Assembly (NCBI GenBank): GCA_916048095.2
Contig: OU696580.1
Coordinates: 3,719,202-3,783,201 of the forward strand
Direction of reading: 5' to 3'
Length of the DNA: 64,000 bases
Source of the DNA: Sacculina carcini
Taxonomy: Eukaryota > Arthropoda > Thecostraca > Sacculinidae
Shown: positions 41,712-52,819 of the stretch, one piece after another
Layout of the letters: every line of letters starts with the position of its first letter
Numbering within the stretch: position 1 is the stretch's first letter
Notes under the pieces: model-generated
Database searches by the model: none
What the model saw: the letters and a program-made list of their open reading frames with translations, nothing else
Told to the model about the DNA's origin: nothing
Program-made: the position numbers and the translations under genes

Positions 41712-43006
41712 GTCTTCCTCTTGGGGTCGAATATTTCTACTCCTTGTCGTATCTCTTCGATAATGAGGTGTTTTGATCGTTTAAAAACTTCGTCAAGGTC
41801 AGCGTTCCAGTAGAACTTCGATTTCGTACTCAGCAGATGCTTGAATGGTCTCATGATTTCTATAAGTCGACCGTAGTGAGTCACTTGGTTGATAAGACCA
41901 AACCATGCTCGTATATCTGTGATATTTGTTGGTCTTGGAAACATTTCAATCGCCTTCAAGTGCTTCGTCATCGGTTTGACTTCGCTTTCAGCAATCTCGA
42001 ACCCGGCGAACTCGACCTTTGAGCTTGAAAACTGAAACTTTGACGGATTCAACACCACACCGTTGCTGCCGACAAGCGACAAGTATTCTAACACACGCCA
42101 CCAGTGTGTTTGGATGTCGTCGTCCCACAGAAGAGTGTCGTCGACACATTTAGTTTTCCTTGTCACGTCGGCTATAATGGCGTCATACCGCTGGGTGTAT
42201 GCATCCTGAGACGCCAAGAAACCCATAGGTGCTCTTTTGTAGCGGAATCTACCCTGCTCTGTCAAAAATGTCGTTAAGTGTCTATCTTCTGGGCGAATCT
42301 CGATCGAGTGAAACCCATTCCAGGCGTCCGTCACTGTTTTTATCGTGTGACAGGGCACACTTCTTGCCTGCTTGACAGGAGGAACCGTGTGGTGCGTTTC
42401 TCTCACACAATAGTGATTGAGAGGCTGCAAATCTACCGTGCGGCGTGGGGTGCCGTCGGATTTAGCAGTCAGCACCATACTGTGTAGCCATGTCACCGGA
42501 GTGTTCGGCGGTACGGGCTCGATTACACCCATCGCGACATCTCTCTGCAGCTGATTCGCTGTGTCTTTCTGCCAGTGCACTGGTACGTTCGGAGGCCTTC
42601 TGGTCACCACTGGCTGCACCGAATTGTCTACGCGGATCTCCATCGGAGGACCAGTCATCGCAGGAAGGGGCTGATGAGGACAGACGTTAAATGTTGATGA
42701 TGCATATCTGTTCAGAATCCACCGCTTCATCTTCTCCGTCGATGTACTATATGGTGTGAACGGCAGTCGTGAAGGTAGAGGTGGCGGTGCCGTGCGCAGT
42801 GGGCAACCACATTCGGCCTTATGGTACTGTTTAATCTCTGCAACGCCCTGACTTGCTGTCACGTCATACGCAGCTCCGATCTTCGGAAAGTTGTGATCGA
42901 TGATGCACAGCTGCTCCATGGCAGTTCGACTCAAATAGAACCTTTCAGACGAATCGGTCACATACGCGATTGCTGATGCGACATGCTCTCTGCCCTTGTC
43001 ATCCAC
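41687..43006 (-). CDS. reverse transcriptase of Gypsy-B
   Basis: 439 residues with VHWQKDTANQLQRDVAMGVI, TWLHSMVLTAKSDGTPRRTVD (shown split by context), AWNGFHSIEIRPEDRHL, GFLASQDAYTQRYDAI and a catalytic KCVDDTLLWD (CVDD for the usual YxDD). The thumb has NPSKFQFSSSKVEFAGFEI. This CVDD type recurs in a group of Gypsy elements from marine and other invertebrates. It overlaps the protease frame by a few bases. Open over its length, but flanking frames are broken. Confidence 0.85.
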   Translation of the reverse strand: MDDKGREHVASAIAYVTDSSERFYLSRTAMEQLCIIDHNFPKIGAAYDVTASQGVAEIKQYHKAECGCPLRTAPPPLPSRLPFTPYSTSTEKMKRWILNRYASSTFNVCPHQPLPAMTGPPMEIRVDNSVQPVVTRRPPNVPVHWQKDTANQLQRDVAMGVIEPVPPNTPVTWLHSMVLTAKSDGTPRRTVDLQPLNHYCVRETHHTVPPVKQARSVPCHTIKTVTDAWNGFHSIEIRPEDRHLTTFLTEQGRFRYKRAPMGFLASQDAYTQRYDAIIADVTRKTKCVDDTLLWDDDIQTHWWRVLEYLSLVGSNGVVLNPSKFQFSSSKVEFAGFEIAESEVKPMTKHLKAIEMFPRPTNITDIRAWFGLINQVTHYGRLIEIMRPFKHLLSTKSKFYWNADLDEVFKRSKHLIIEEIRQGVEIFDPKRKTCLSTDFS

Positions 43007-43388
43007 GCCTGATTGTCTGACCTAGCACATTTATCTTGTTGTTGTTTGCGGCAAAGATGCATCTATGTGCTTTTGTGAGGTGGCCTTGGTGTAGTCCCAT
43101 TCGCTTGAGCACTCGTATTCTCATCAGACACGTTTGCGCTCCTGAATCAGCCACCACTTCGACACGTACAGGTTGCTTTGGCGGTGGGGTCATGTTTCTT
43201 GATCTGTACGCGTCTGCGTCGACGATGACGCTTAAATTCACAGTCGGATGTGGGCGAGAGCCCAGTGACCACGTCAACGTTTTTCTGTCCGGCTCTGTCG
43301 CTACATGGTGAAATGTGGCCTCCGCACTTCCGCTTCTGCTTGCTGAGCTCTTGTTCTCAGTTGCGCGAGACTTTTTCCAGCAGTCCAA
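42999..43388 (-). pseudogene. protease region of Gypsy-B
   Basis: 129-residue frame with the aspartic protease motif VVADSGAQTCLM and a downstream LGQTIRRG. A short Gag-Pol linker lies before it. Frames change on both sides. Confidence 0.8.
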
Positions 43389-43457
43389 GCATGTGTCAAA
43401 CTGTTTGAGTTTTCCCCTTATTTTGCCGAACTTCGGAGTGAGGCGTCCACAACAACA

Positions 43458-44176
43458 TCACATCATCACCTTCAACTTCCACTGTTCATCTTCACTCTCA
43501 CTGACTGCAGTGTCAGGGGCCGGTGTAGTCAGTACGCGCGCTGTTATCTTGTAGGTACTGGCTGCCACTCCCGAGCGTACACTCTCCATGGCTCTGCATG
43601 CTGTCTCTCGGCTGTCTACCAGTGCAATTGTGTCGCTAAGCGTTTTACTGTCGATGCCAGCCGTTCCCAAAATTTCTTTCTTGATCTCATCGTCTGAGAG
43701 GCCGTTCAGCATGACAAATTTGACAACGTCATCGGTGTAGTCACACACACTTGAACCGGAACACCGGGAGCCCTACAGACACTGGTTTTTGCCCAATCAC
43801 AAACGTTGGCGGTGCCTCTGAGTCTGGTCACGTATTGCCGGACGTTCTCACCGGGATCCTGTTTCATTTGCAGCAACGCCGAGCGCCGAACACTGAGCGC
43901 CACCTTGATCACTGACAGGCGCTCGATAGCCTCCAAGATCTCCGTCTCCGTTCTGTTGGATATCTCTGGATCCTCCCTGAACAGCGCCGACTCAAGCTCT
44001 GGTTCGCAGCAGGCCGACAGCTGGGCAGTGACTTGATTTGACGTGAGGTCTGTCCCGTTCTTGAACATATGCCACCTCCTGGTGAATGCAGCCCATTCTT
44101 CTTGGTCAATGCTCTGCTGAAGAGAGGGGCGAGAGATCTTTGGAGGTTTCTGACGGGATCCGCAGGATTCATGCAC
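43458..44176 (-). pseudogene. Gag of Gypsy-B
   Basis: Two overlapping frames (44176-43706 and 43748-43458) give a Gag with SIDQEEWAAFTRRWHMFKNG, LLQMKQDPGENVRQYVTRLR and FVMLNGLSDDEIKKEILG, typical of this Gypsy group. No complete zinc knuckle is seen between 43458 and 43388. One frameshift near 43720. Confidence 0.8.
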
Positions 44177-44324
44177 GTTCTTTTAATGCAGCTGCATGAG
44201 TGCGATACATGTGGACATGTCCTCGGCTGTCTTCAACTCTCCACACCCGGCCGCTTCACATCGCAATGAGACTGACATTCTTGGCATCGGGATGTTATAC
44301 GACGTGACTTATTGAAATAACATG

Positions 44325-44787
44325 ATCAAAAACGACATTCGTGGCACGAGTATATTATCATCACGAATGTTATTTCCTGAAATACAAAAACACGTAAACG
44401 GCAACGGCGTATTAGACTCACATATTGATGATAACTCTGGTCGTGACGCACGACCATACATAACTTATGCATTCATCCAATCGTGACGTCAAACAGCGAG
44501 TGGGTGAATGATTCGATTACACAGCAATCAAACTATCTGAAATTGGATTAACGCCATGAGTTATACTATACTACAATTACACACCCATTACTACGTTTAT
44601 ATCATAGGATATAATTACATACACATTACTCACAATAAAATGCCACACACCACCACTAGTGAAACGCACTGTGTAATGACTGTACAACGACTGGTCATGG
44701 TCGCTCACCTTGACCCTGGCGCTTATCAATTGGCGCCCTCTAGCGCCCACCGTTTGGACTACGTGCTGAACCAATCGCTACTCTACA
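44325..44787 (-). repeat. LTR shared by Gypsy-B and a second, truncated copy
   Basis: Acts as 5' LTR of Gypsy-B. Homology with the left copy does not stop at the LTR: 44788-45083 repeats the pol end at 33977-34280. The LTR is therefore also the 3' LTR of a second piece. On the minus strand ATGTTATTTC (44323-44314), just past the LTR end, complements GAAATAACAT inside it (44376-44367). Confidence 0.85.
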
Positions 44788-45083
44788 TCCCCCCAGTTCA
44801 CAGTCCTGGGGGACGTGAACTTCCGTATCTCGTTGAGTACACCACGTAGTCCCGCAGATAGGCTGGTGGTCGACGTGCACGAGCGGGGTGAGAGCGCTCT
44901 GCAGACTGCGCAGGCGGCGGAGATGGCACAGGTGGTGGAGACTGTTCGAGCAGTTGAGATGGCGCAGGTGATGACTGTTCGACGGGTGGCGGTTGTGCCG
45001 GTACATCCTGGCCTGATGACTCATCCGATGTCGGCGCATTGGTCTCCTGGCTGATATTTCCGGGTTGAGCGAGAGCGCCGTCT
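44788..45083 (-). pseudogene. pol end of a second Gypsy-B-type copy in tandem
   Basis: Repeats 33977-34280 with high identity: purine tract, the Pro-rich Pol tail and upstream codons. Homology breaks at 45083 (after GAGAGCGCCGTCTGC). It joins the same LTR as Gypsy-B, giving pol end, LTR, then a full internal region. Confidence 0.85.
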
Positions 45084-46199
45084 GCGAGACGAAAAGAATG
45101 ATGATGTGACGGAATATTTCAATCCAGGATACGGAAGATGGACGAAGTTGTGGGTAGTCACAAGACGAACATTTAAACGGATCTGATGTAAGAGTTTGCT
45201 GTTTTATCGGCACCAATGGTAACAGAGTTGGCTGTTGGTTACTGTGATAGTCTTGTGGAGCAGGCCTCTTGATGATGTGCACCGCGATAACGCTTATTGC
45301 CTATTCCAAACACAGTTTATTGTTGAAAATAAATGTATTGCGTCGTGATTTTATCTCTAATGTTGCTCTTCCTAACTCTATCTGTCCTAATGTTATCTCC
45401 ATGTTCTATCCAATGTTCTATCTCCTGTTCTACCTCGTCTTCTAATCCGTACTCACTCCCTACATGGTGGCCTAGTCTGTATTATCCAATGATCTAATCC
45501 AAATTCACCTATTCTTCTATGCTCTATCCTCTGGTGTGTTCCTAGGTTCTGTTTCATTACCCCTCTGAACCTCTCCACTTCTCTACTGAACCCCGGATGG
45601 TTTTTTTAGTTCGGGTAGAGGGATAGGACAGGAGACAACTGCATTAATCCAACGGGTTGCCAACCCTGTTGGATTATCGCTCTCCCTTGGTGTGGCAGTA
45701 CAGGGAGGGAAAAAGCAGAGGGATCCGGTTTTAGTCGCCTCTTACAACACGCAACGGGTACGGCGGCAGTATTCTTATCCCCTGACTGCAGGGCCTCCCG
45801 AATGGTGAAAACACTGTGCTTTTATACTGCTAACTAGCGCCGCCTACTACATTCTCCAGCTCCAAGCTGTGCACGGCATCATTGCTTATGGACAGCTAGG
45901 TCACCTCAATGCACTGAAACACGTACGTAGTGTGGCGTACACACTTGTTTACACACACACACGCATGTTTCTTTTCATATTGATTTTATTTTGTATTGAT
46001 TTTCGTTGCATGATTTTGTGCGGCGAATTATGCGTGTTTGTTTTATTGCATTATTATTGTATAAATTTACACACTTTGTAATATGATTTTATAAAGGAAA
46101 TAGGAAAAGGAATAGGATTTTATAAATCCTATTTTACTCTCTATTTATTACTATTTATTATTGGTTGTTGTTATTTATTAAATTATACTTTTACTCAGT
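45084..46199. other. non-coding interval, no gene seen
   Basis: No supported coding region. 45330-45560 is a run of imperfect CTCTATC/CTAATG-rich repeats. 45730-45800 holds TTAGTCGCCTCTTACAACAC and a CAGGGCCTCCCG block that look like a dispersed repeat end, which I cannot assign. Confidence 0.45.
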
Positions 46200-46857
46200 G
46201 TTGGCTGTTGTTGTTTATTGAATCATATTTATTGTTGTTGCTGTTTATTGAGTCATATTTATTGTTGTTGTTGTTTATTGAATCATATTTATTGTTGTTG
46301 CTGTTTATTGAATCATATTTATTGTTGTTGTTGTTTATTGAATCATATTTATTGTTGTTGCTGTTTATTGAATCATATTTATTGTTGTTGTTGTTTATTG
46401 AATCATATTTATTGGTGTTATTGTATATTGAATCATATTTATTTGTGTTGTTGTTACTTATTGAATCATATTTATATTTATTGTTGGATGTTTCTTTTTT
46501 GAATCATATGTATTGTTCTTGATTGTTATTTATTACTTATTTATTAATATTTATTCTTATTTATTGATGGCTGTTTTTTAATGAATCACATATTTATTGT
46601 TATTATTATATTATTTATTGATGAACGTGGGCGGAGTGACATTATGGATTGTTATCGGATGATGGTTTATTATTTATTGTTATTTATATATTATTTTCTT
46701 TCCAACTCTCTTTCTAGACTTTTTTCTCTTCGAACTCTCTTTCTCTCTGAATCTTTTGGGCGCTTCCGGTACATGGGGCCACCTTAGGGTGGTAATAGTG
46801 CTTGCACTCTTCCCATGCTACTGGATTTGCCTGTAATTAATAATAATAATAATAATT
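46200..46857 (+). repeat. TAA-tailed interspersed repeat, copy 2 (longest)
   Basis: Starts GTTGGCTGTTGTTG, then about eight copies of a 30-base unit (TTATTGAATCATATTTATTG plus GTTGTTGCTG-type linker), a diverged middle, and the 195-base 3' module ending in (TAA)n that recurs at 8312-8515 and inverted at 60674-60868. The repeated LLLFIESYL-type frames are by-products of the 30-base period. Confidence 0.88.
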
Positions 46858-47990
46858 ATGTATGTTCACACCGTGCACAAGACCGGATGTATTATTTTCG
46901 TCGCCCATTTGCGCCGTGTGTTTACGTCGCCGTCTGGCTATGTCATCGCCGTCTGGCTATGTCGTGTATGTGTCGCGCTGTATATCCGCGCCGCCTGTGT
47001 GCTTGTGTCTGTCCGTTTGATCCGCCTGTGTGCGCTACCCATTCTCCACACAAACCGGCGGAAGTGCTACTGTGTGTTCACGCCACCCACGACGATGGTA
47101 GTCCCGCTATTTCCCGCGACAATTCACACGACTGTTTTGCTCAGACGTCGTACGGCACGTTCCAGACGGTCACGTGACTGGTGTCCTACATGGAGCAAAG
47201 GGATTCCGGCTGGTGCTACAGGGGTTGGACAAGTTAGTCGAGAATAGTGCGTGTTGTCACACAGTGCTAGAGTGTTCGCTCGCTTCATTGTGCTCCCGCT
47301 ACTCATTCGTGCTCCCCGCGTATTCGTTTCCAGCCGCTGCGGGTATCGTATCTTATTGTATTGTTTCGTAATTGTAATTATGTATTAATGTTATGTAAAT
47401 GTGTGAATGTAATATATAGCTGATTTACTAATTGTTTTCTATGCATGTTTAACCGTACTTAACAAGTGTAGTTAACAGTAGCCTAACATAATGGTGAGAG
47501 TGATGTATGCGTTTATGTGTGTGCGAGCGTTCGACCACTGATATGCTTCTCGTTGCCTAACCTACTGTGGTGAAAGTGATGTATGTGTTTAAACTCCATT
47601 TTTTATCCTAAACTAAGTTTAATTAAGTTTCTATCTAAACTTCTAACCTATCCTATGTCACTTTCAGTGCACAACCTACGATATACAATGCACAAAACAA
47701 TAAACGATTACTAAATATAGATATAAGAATATAATTTATATACAACACCGCATGAAATATAAACATTGTTACACGTGGAAAAAGTAAATACACATGTGAA
47801 AAACTACAACAAAAAACGATAACTCGAATGCGACTACCTACACGAGAAATCGCTGAACGATAATACCCGGGCAACAATAAACTGAACAAAGTGGAGAACC
47901 TTGAAACACAAAACAACACAAGAAGTTCACGTACAAAAACTGCACGCAAGAACAGCTGGTAGCAACATATGAAATACATAACACTTGCAA
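46858..47990. other. non-coding interval, no gene seen
   Basis: GC-richer at 46900-47340, then AT-rich. Frames up to 129 codons occur at 46858-47247, but none shows a recognisable domain. 47460-47590 contains a duplicated GTGAGAGTGATGTATGCG / GTGAAAGTGATGTATGTG segment. Confidence 0.45.
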
Positions 47991-48072
47991 TAAGCGCACA
48001 GATCCGTACATATCACAGAAGCAATAAGCGCAATAAGATGCAATAAGAAGCAATAAGATGCAATAAGATTTC

Positions 48073-48407
48073 GTGGACTCCGTGGTGCAATTGTTAGCAC
48101 ACCCGCCTCACAAGCGGGAGGTCCGTGGTTCGAAACCCGGCGGAGCAGAATTTCATTGGGCGAATTCTACAATCCCACAGCCCCTGTCCACCCAGCAGAA
48201 AATGATGGTACCAGATATCAGTCATGAGTTGTGCCATGCATTCTGGGGAGGTGGCCCTCTCTAATACGTCTTACGTCTTTGTGGCGCCATAGCGTGGAGA
48301 GGGTCGGTTCTGCGGTGGCAGCCAGCTGCACGGGGCACGCCTGTGTGTTCATAAGCTTCGGTTTCTTCCCGTGTAGCAGCTGCCACTTAGGCATTTAACC
48401 TTTTAAT
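48073..48407 (+). mobile_element. tRNA-Val-derived SINE, copy 2
   Basis: Same family as 27336-27674. The tRNA-like head (48079-48146) has the B box GGTTCGAAACC at 48127-48137 and a Val (CAC) anticodon loop. The body ends GGCATTTAACCTTTTAA. A 16-bp direct repeat TAAGCGCACAGATCCG flanks the wider insertion (47991-48006, 48408-48423), with about 66 extra bases of CAATAAG-type repeats before the head. It lies upstream of the LINE C-terminal coding piece at 48424. Confidence 0.88.
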
Positions 48408-48665
48408 TAAGCGCACAGATCCGCACAGAGGCCGCCACAGTGGGACACCACGACATGAACGATACTGTGTCGTGTGCAATGATAACAGAATTGGAGACGA
48501 GTACCACATGATGATACAGTGTCAGAACCCGACTATAGTACAACTGAGGACAAAATATATACCGGAACAATATTGGCAAGTGCAAGCGCAATACAAATTT
48601 GTCAAATTGATGAAGTGCAAAAACATTGATGTTCTGAAGAACCTTGCAAAATTTGTCGATGAATG

Positions 48666-48950
48666 TGTGGTGAACGGTCCACATACAGAAATCAACTGGT
48701 CTTTATATTGACAGCGCTTCAGCTCTCGGTAGAATCAGTCTCAAACGATAGGATAACACGAACTTATATACCGATACACACCAACACACATACTCATTCA
48801 GATATACACCGTCAACACACCCTCGACAACCTGAGGCACACACACGCATACACACACACAGGGACGCGCATATACAGACACGAACATGACATACTGAACC
48901 ATTGAGACACGCTCATTCACACACAGTTCACACATACACACTCTAGCAAG

Positions 48951-49017
<67 letters not shown>

Positions 49018-49051
49018 TACGGCTCACATTGTGTTCTACAGAACCACCACA
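48666..49051 (-). repeat. 3' LTR of Gypsy-C
   Basis: 386 bp, containing an (AC)n microsatellite at about 48953-49012. Same length and sequence as the partner LTR as far as I can compare. Confidence 0.95.
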
Positions 49052-49399
49052 ATACATGCCGCCCCAGTTGCGGAGCACACTGACAAGGTCGTACTTGAGG
49101 TGCGGATAAGTGGACAAAGCATGCCAGCGGTACACATATACAATGAAAATCATGCAATCAATACAATACAATACAATCATATACAATACAATCATGTCAT
49201 TCCGTGCTTCTGATACCTGCATAGAAATACCTGCAGACAGGTGACCATACAAAACAGCATGTGTGAACATAACATAAATAGTAATTACATAACACGCGCA
49301 AGTACATCATGGGAAGTCCTGCAAATATCACTGTTGAATAAAATTAGCATCTAGTGAATATTCACACAACACATACAACAACATTTCACTGATAAAACA

Positions 49400-52300
49400 T
49401 CAAACATATACAAAGTCTGGATCAGCACGGAAACGCACCTTGCGTCCTGAACGTGTACTTTTCGTGGACTGCAGCAGCCCTGAGCCAGTGCGGTCGGCAG
49501 TCAATAACTGCGGACCAGGCGTCGACAGAGCAGTTTCGTCATTTGAGATAGTTACACCAGTCGGCGATTGTGTGTTCCTGCTTTGACGTGCTCTCGCAGA
49601 GGCGGTGGTGTCGGGTGCAGTTGGTTCACTTGAATCATTCTGCACGCAAGACGGCCCGTCGGACAGCACAGAGCGAGGCTTAGTATGCTGGTACTGTGAT
49701 GGTTGCGGTAAGTAAGCCGGTTTCAGTCGTTCTATGGACACCGCGTCAATTTCTCCAGTAGGTAACTCGATCTGAAACACATGTGATGTTCGTTGTACCA
49801 CCCGAAATGGGCCACGATATGGAGCCTCCAGTGGCTGTCGAACTCTATCTACGCGAACCCACACGTGTGTACAGGTAGACAAGTCGCGTGGCACATACGT
49901 AGCTTTGGTGCGATGTGCGCTGCCAGCTGACAGTGAGTAGAAATCTATTTGGCGCATATGCCGCACCAGCTGCTGCACAAAGTCGTGGCGCTCTGCTGAT
50001 GGTGACGCCGGATCTATGCTGACCCGCGGACATAAAAGTTGTGCACCTGTGATAGCTGTGAAGGGAGAGAAACCCGTCTCAGCCGGCAACATCCGAATAC
50101 CCAGCAGTACAGCAGGTAAAGCGTCCATCCACTCCTGTCGTCGGGCGACGATGGCGGTTTTCAACACTCGGTGTACTCTCTCGATTAATCCATTTGACTG
50201 CGGGTGATATGAGGTCGTTCTCAATCGGTGAAAGCCGACAGTCCGCGCCAATGATGTCATGAGTGCAGCTTCGAATTGGGGGCCACGGTCTGTTATTATG
50301 TGCAGAGGCACACCAAAGCGAGACACCCATACGGAAAAAAATGCACGTGCGACAGACTCGGCAGTGATACTCGTTAAAGGCGATGCTTCAACCCAACGAG
50401 ACGCTCTATCGATGCACGTAAGCAAGTACCTGTACGGTGAAGCAAATGTGTGGCCAGGTGCGGTACATGGCGGCAGCGGGCCGACAATGTCAACATGAAC
50501 CACCTCAAATCTGGAACACGGCATCGAAAATGGCGAGAGTGGTGCTTTCGTGTGGCGGTGTACCTTGGATTTTTGACAATCCAGGCAAGATTTCACCCAC
50601 AATTTCACATCTTTGTCAAGGCCGGGCCAAAAATACCTAGACTTCACAAGTCGCACACTGCCTTGCATGCCTGGATGTGAGAACTCATGGAGCTGTTTAA
50701 ACACAGTCAGTCGGCATTCCTTGGGCAGATACGGTCTCGGCTGCATCGACGAAGTTTCACATAATAGGTTAAGATTGTCATTCAATTGAACAATTTTTAA
50801 CCTCGATTTCAATGACTGCACTTCATCGTCTACGCTCTGAGCCTTAGCTATACTGGGTAGATCACAAACATCGACACTCACACTTTTGATGTTGCGTGAT
50901 AAGCAATCGGCAACGACATTGTCAGCACCTCGTACATTGTGGACATTTGAGACGTACTCGGTGATGAAGCTCCAGTATCTTTGCTGTCGATCAGATTTGG
51001 CTGATTATGTGCTTCTGAAAGCACTTTCCATGGGTTTGTGATCCGTAAATAATTCTACATGCTGGCCCTCGAGCAAGTGACGAAAGTGTTGAACTGCAAG
51101 ATAAGCAGCCAACAATTCACGATCGTACGTGGAATATTTTCTCTGTGGTTCTGAAAGTTTTTTGGAAAAAAATGATATTGGTTTCGGATGGCCTTGCACT
51201 AGTTGATAGAGCGCAGCACCTGCAGCATATCCAGAACAGTCAGTCACGAGCTGGAACTCTCTACTTTTCATACACGGATGGACAAGTGTGCACGCTGACT
51301 GCAACGCTTGTTTAGTCTCCGTGAACGCAGCTTCTGCCTCCGAGTTCCATTCGAGACATTTGGATTTCGGTTGAAGTCGCAAAATCTCTGTGAGAGGAAA
51401 CGTAATATGCGCAAATCGCGGCACCATTCTACGAAAAAATCCTACCATGCCAAGTATGCGTCTCAGCTCAGCTGCGTCTTTTGGAAGAGGCAGGTCCATG
51501 ATGGCTGACACACGTTCTTTGGGTGGTGACACACCTTCAGCTGACACATGGTGACCTAAAAATTGGACGTGTTTTTGGTAAAATGTACATTTTTCGGGAG
51601 CCAGTTTTAGTTTGTACCTGTCAAGTACTGCAAAAACGGCCTCCAAATGCTTCTTGTGGTCTTCTTCATTTGGAGAATACACCAGAACATCGTCTAAATA
51701 TATAAATACACAATTCAATTCCCGAAAAGCTGAGTCCATGAATCTTTGAAAGGTGGCTCCTGAATTTCTCAGTCCCATAGGTAAATACAAATATTCGAAC
51801 ATTCCGAAAGGTGTTGTGACTGCCGTCTTAGGAATGTCTTTTTATTGTACTGGAATGTTATAATATGCACGAAGGAGATCAATTTTGCTAAAAATTTGCA
51901 TACCGTGCAATTTGGATGAAAGATTTTGAATGTGTGGAAGCGGATAGCGATCTGGTATTGTTTTTGTGTTTAGCGCACGATAGTCGCCTGTAATTCTCCA
52001 CTCACCTGGTGACTTTTTCGGGACGAGGTGCAGAGGTGATGCCCAAGGTGAGCAAGACGGGCGCACGGTGCCATTTTTCAGTAGAACGTCGAATGCTTGT
52101 TTTGCGGCTTTCTCTCGCTCCGGAGCTAGACGCCGCGGTGAAGCGTACACTGGTGTGGCGCTGCCTGTTTCAATGCTGTGAACAACCAGCTTCGCTGCAG
52201 GGGCGTTTACAGGCGGTCCACTCGGTGCAGACGATATGACGGACTGATACCGTTGGATTATAGGGCGAATTTCTTTTGGAAAAGCGGTCAAGTCGTTGGT

Positions 52301-52819
52301 GATGATGCCACATGAAAACGTTGATGACCTTTTGCACGACACGGCCAGTTCAGTGTTTGAATCACGCAGCTCGCACCTCCCGCAGTCTACTATCAAGTTG
52401 TGGTGCGCCAGGAAGTCCGTCCCCAGAAGAGGAGTGACAATGTCGGCCACGACAAACGTCCAATTGAATGTTCGCCGCAGACCATGAATTTCGATCTGTA
52501 GTTGCAGTTGACCATAGACAGGAATTGTTTGACCGTTGGCGGCGGTAATTCGAACTGGCGATGGGTCTAGATGTCTGTCTGCCACCAGGCGTCTCGGCAT
52601 GAGTGACACACCAGCACCTGTGTCTACGATGAATGTCACTGGGCGAAGAAATATTCGCGTGGCGACTTGTACTAGTGGCAGATGAGTGGTCGCTTTCACG
52701 TTCATCTGCCTACTCAGTTTTCCGACAAAGATGCTTGGCGCGCCGGTGACCAAGTGCGAGATGACGGCTCTAACTTGATCCCAGGTCTTTTTGTAGGCCA
52801 TTTGCACCATACTTTGCAT
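49400..52819 (-). pseudogene. Pol of Gypsy-C (protease, RT, RNase H, integrase), two nonsense codons
   Basis: The frame overlaps gag by about 105 bases in a different phase, implying frameshift expression. Protease: FIVDTGAGVSLMPRR. RT: GDYRALNTKTIPDRYPLPH, FSKIDLLRAYYNIP, TPFGMFEYLYLPMGLRN, catalytic FIYLDDVLVYSP. RNase H: LVTDCSGYAAGAALYQL, YSTYDRELLAAYLAVQH, FTDHKP, VVADCLSR. Integrase: zinc domain (RLTVFKQLHEFSHPG, CLDCQKSKVHRHTK), then VHVDIVGPL, IITDRGPQFEA and GLIERVHRVLK with all three acidic residues. In-frame TAA codons stand at about 51840 (after YYNIPVQ) and 51005 (after AFRST), otherwise open. Confidence 0.92.

Larger units (their letters stand above)
33514..44787 (-). mobile_element. 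Gypsy-B, minus-strand Gypsy carrying LINE-B
   Basis: LTRs at about 33514-33976 and 44325-44787 (about 463 bp) share sequence over their full length. On the minus strand the order is 5' LTR (right), gag (44176-43458), protease (43388-42999), RT (43006-41687), RNase H (41711-41000), then LINE-B, then integrase C-terminal half (34978-33987), purine tract (AACTGGGGGGA) and 3' LTR (left). Roughly the integrase zinc domain and first half of the core are missing at the LINE site. Several frameshifts make it inactive. Confidence 0.88.

Noticed and set aside
46208..46522. Frames repeating LLLFIESYL or NHIYCCCC
   Set aside because: By-products of the 30-base tandem unit in a non-coding repeat.
46858..47247. 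129-codon plus-strand frame
   Set aside because: No domain, Arg/Cys-rich composition, and no related copy in the window; not enough to call a gene.
48079..48146. tRNA-Val gene
   Set aside because: The tRNA-like sequence is the head of a SINE with a 250-base body and an identical second copy at 27336-27674.
48953..49012. CRISPR-like or functional satellite array
   Set aside because: A plain (AC)n microsatellite inside a Gypsy LTR, copied in the partner LTR at 53905-53965.
49052..49399. Envelope gene between pol and 3' LTR of Gypsy-C
   Set aside because: The 350 bases hold no frame with a signal peptide, membrane segment or Env motif; none of the Gypsy elements here shows an env.
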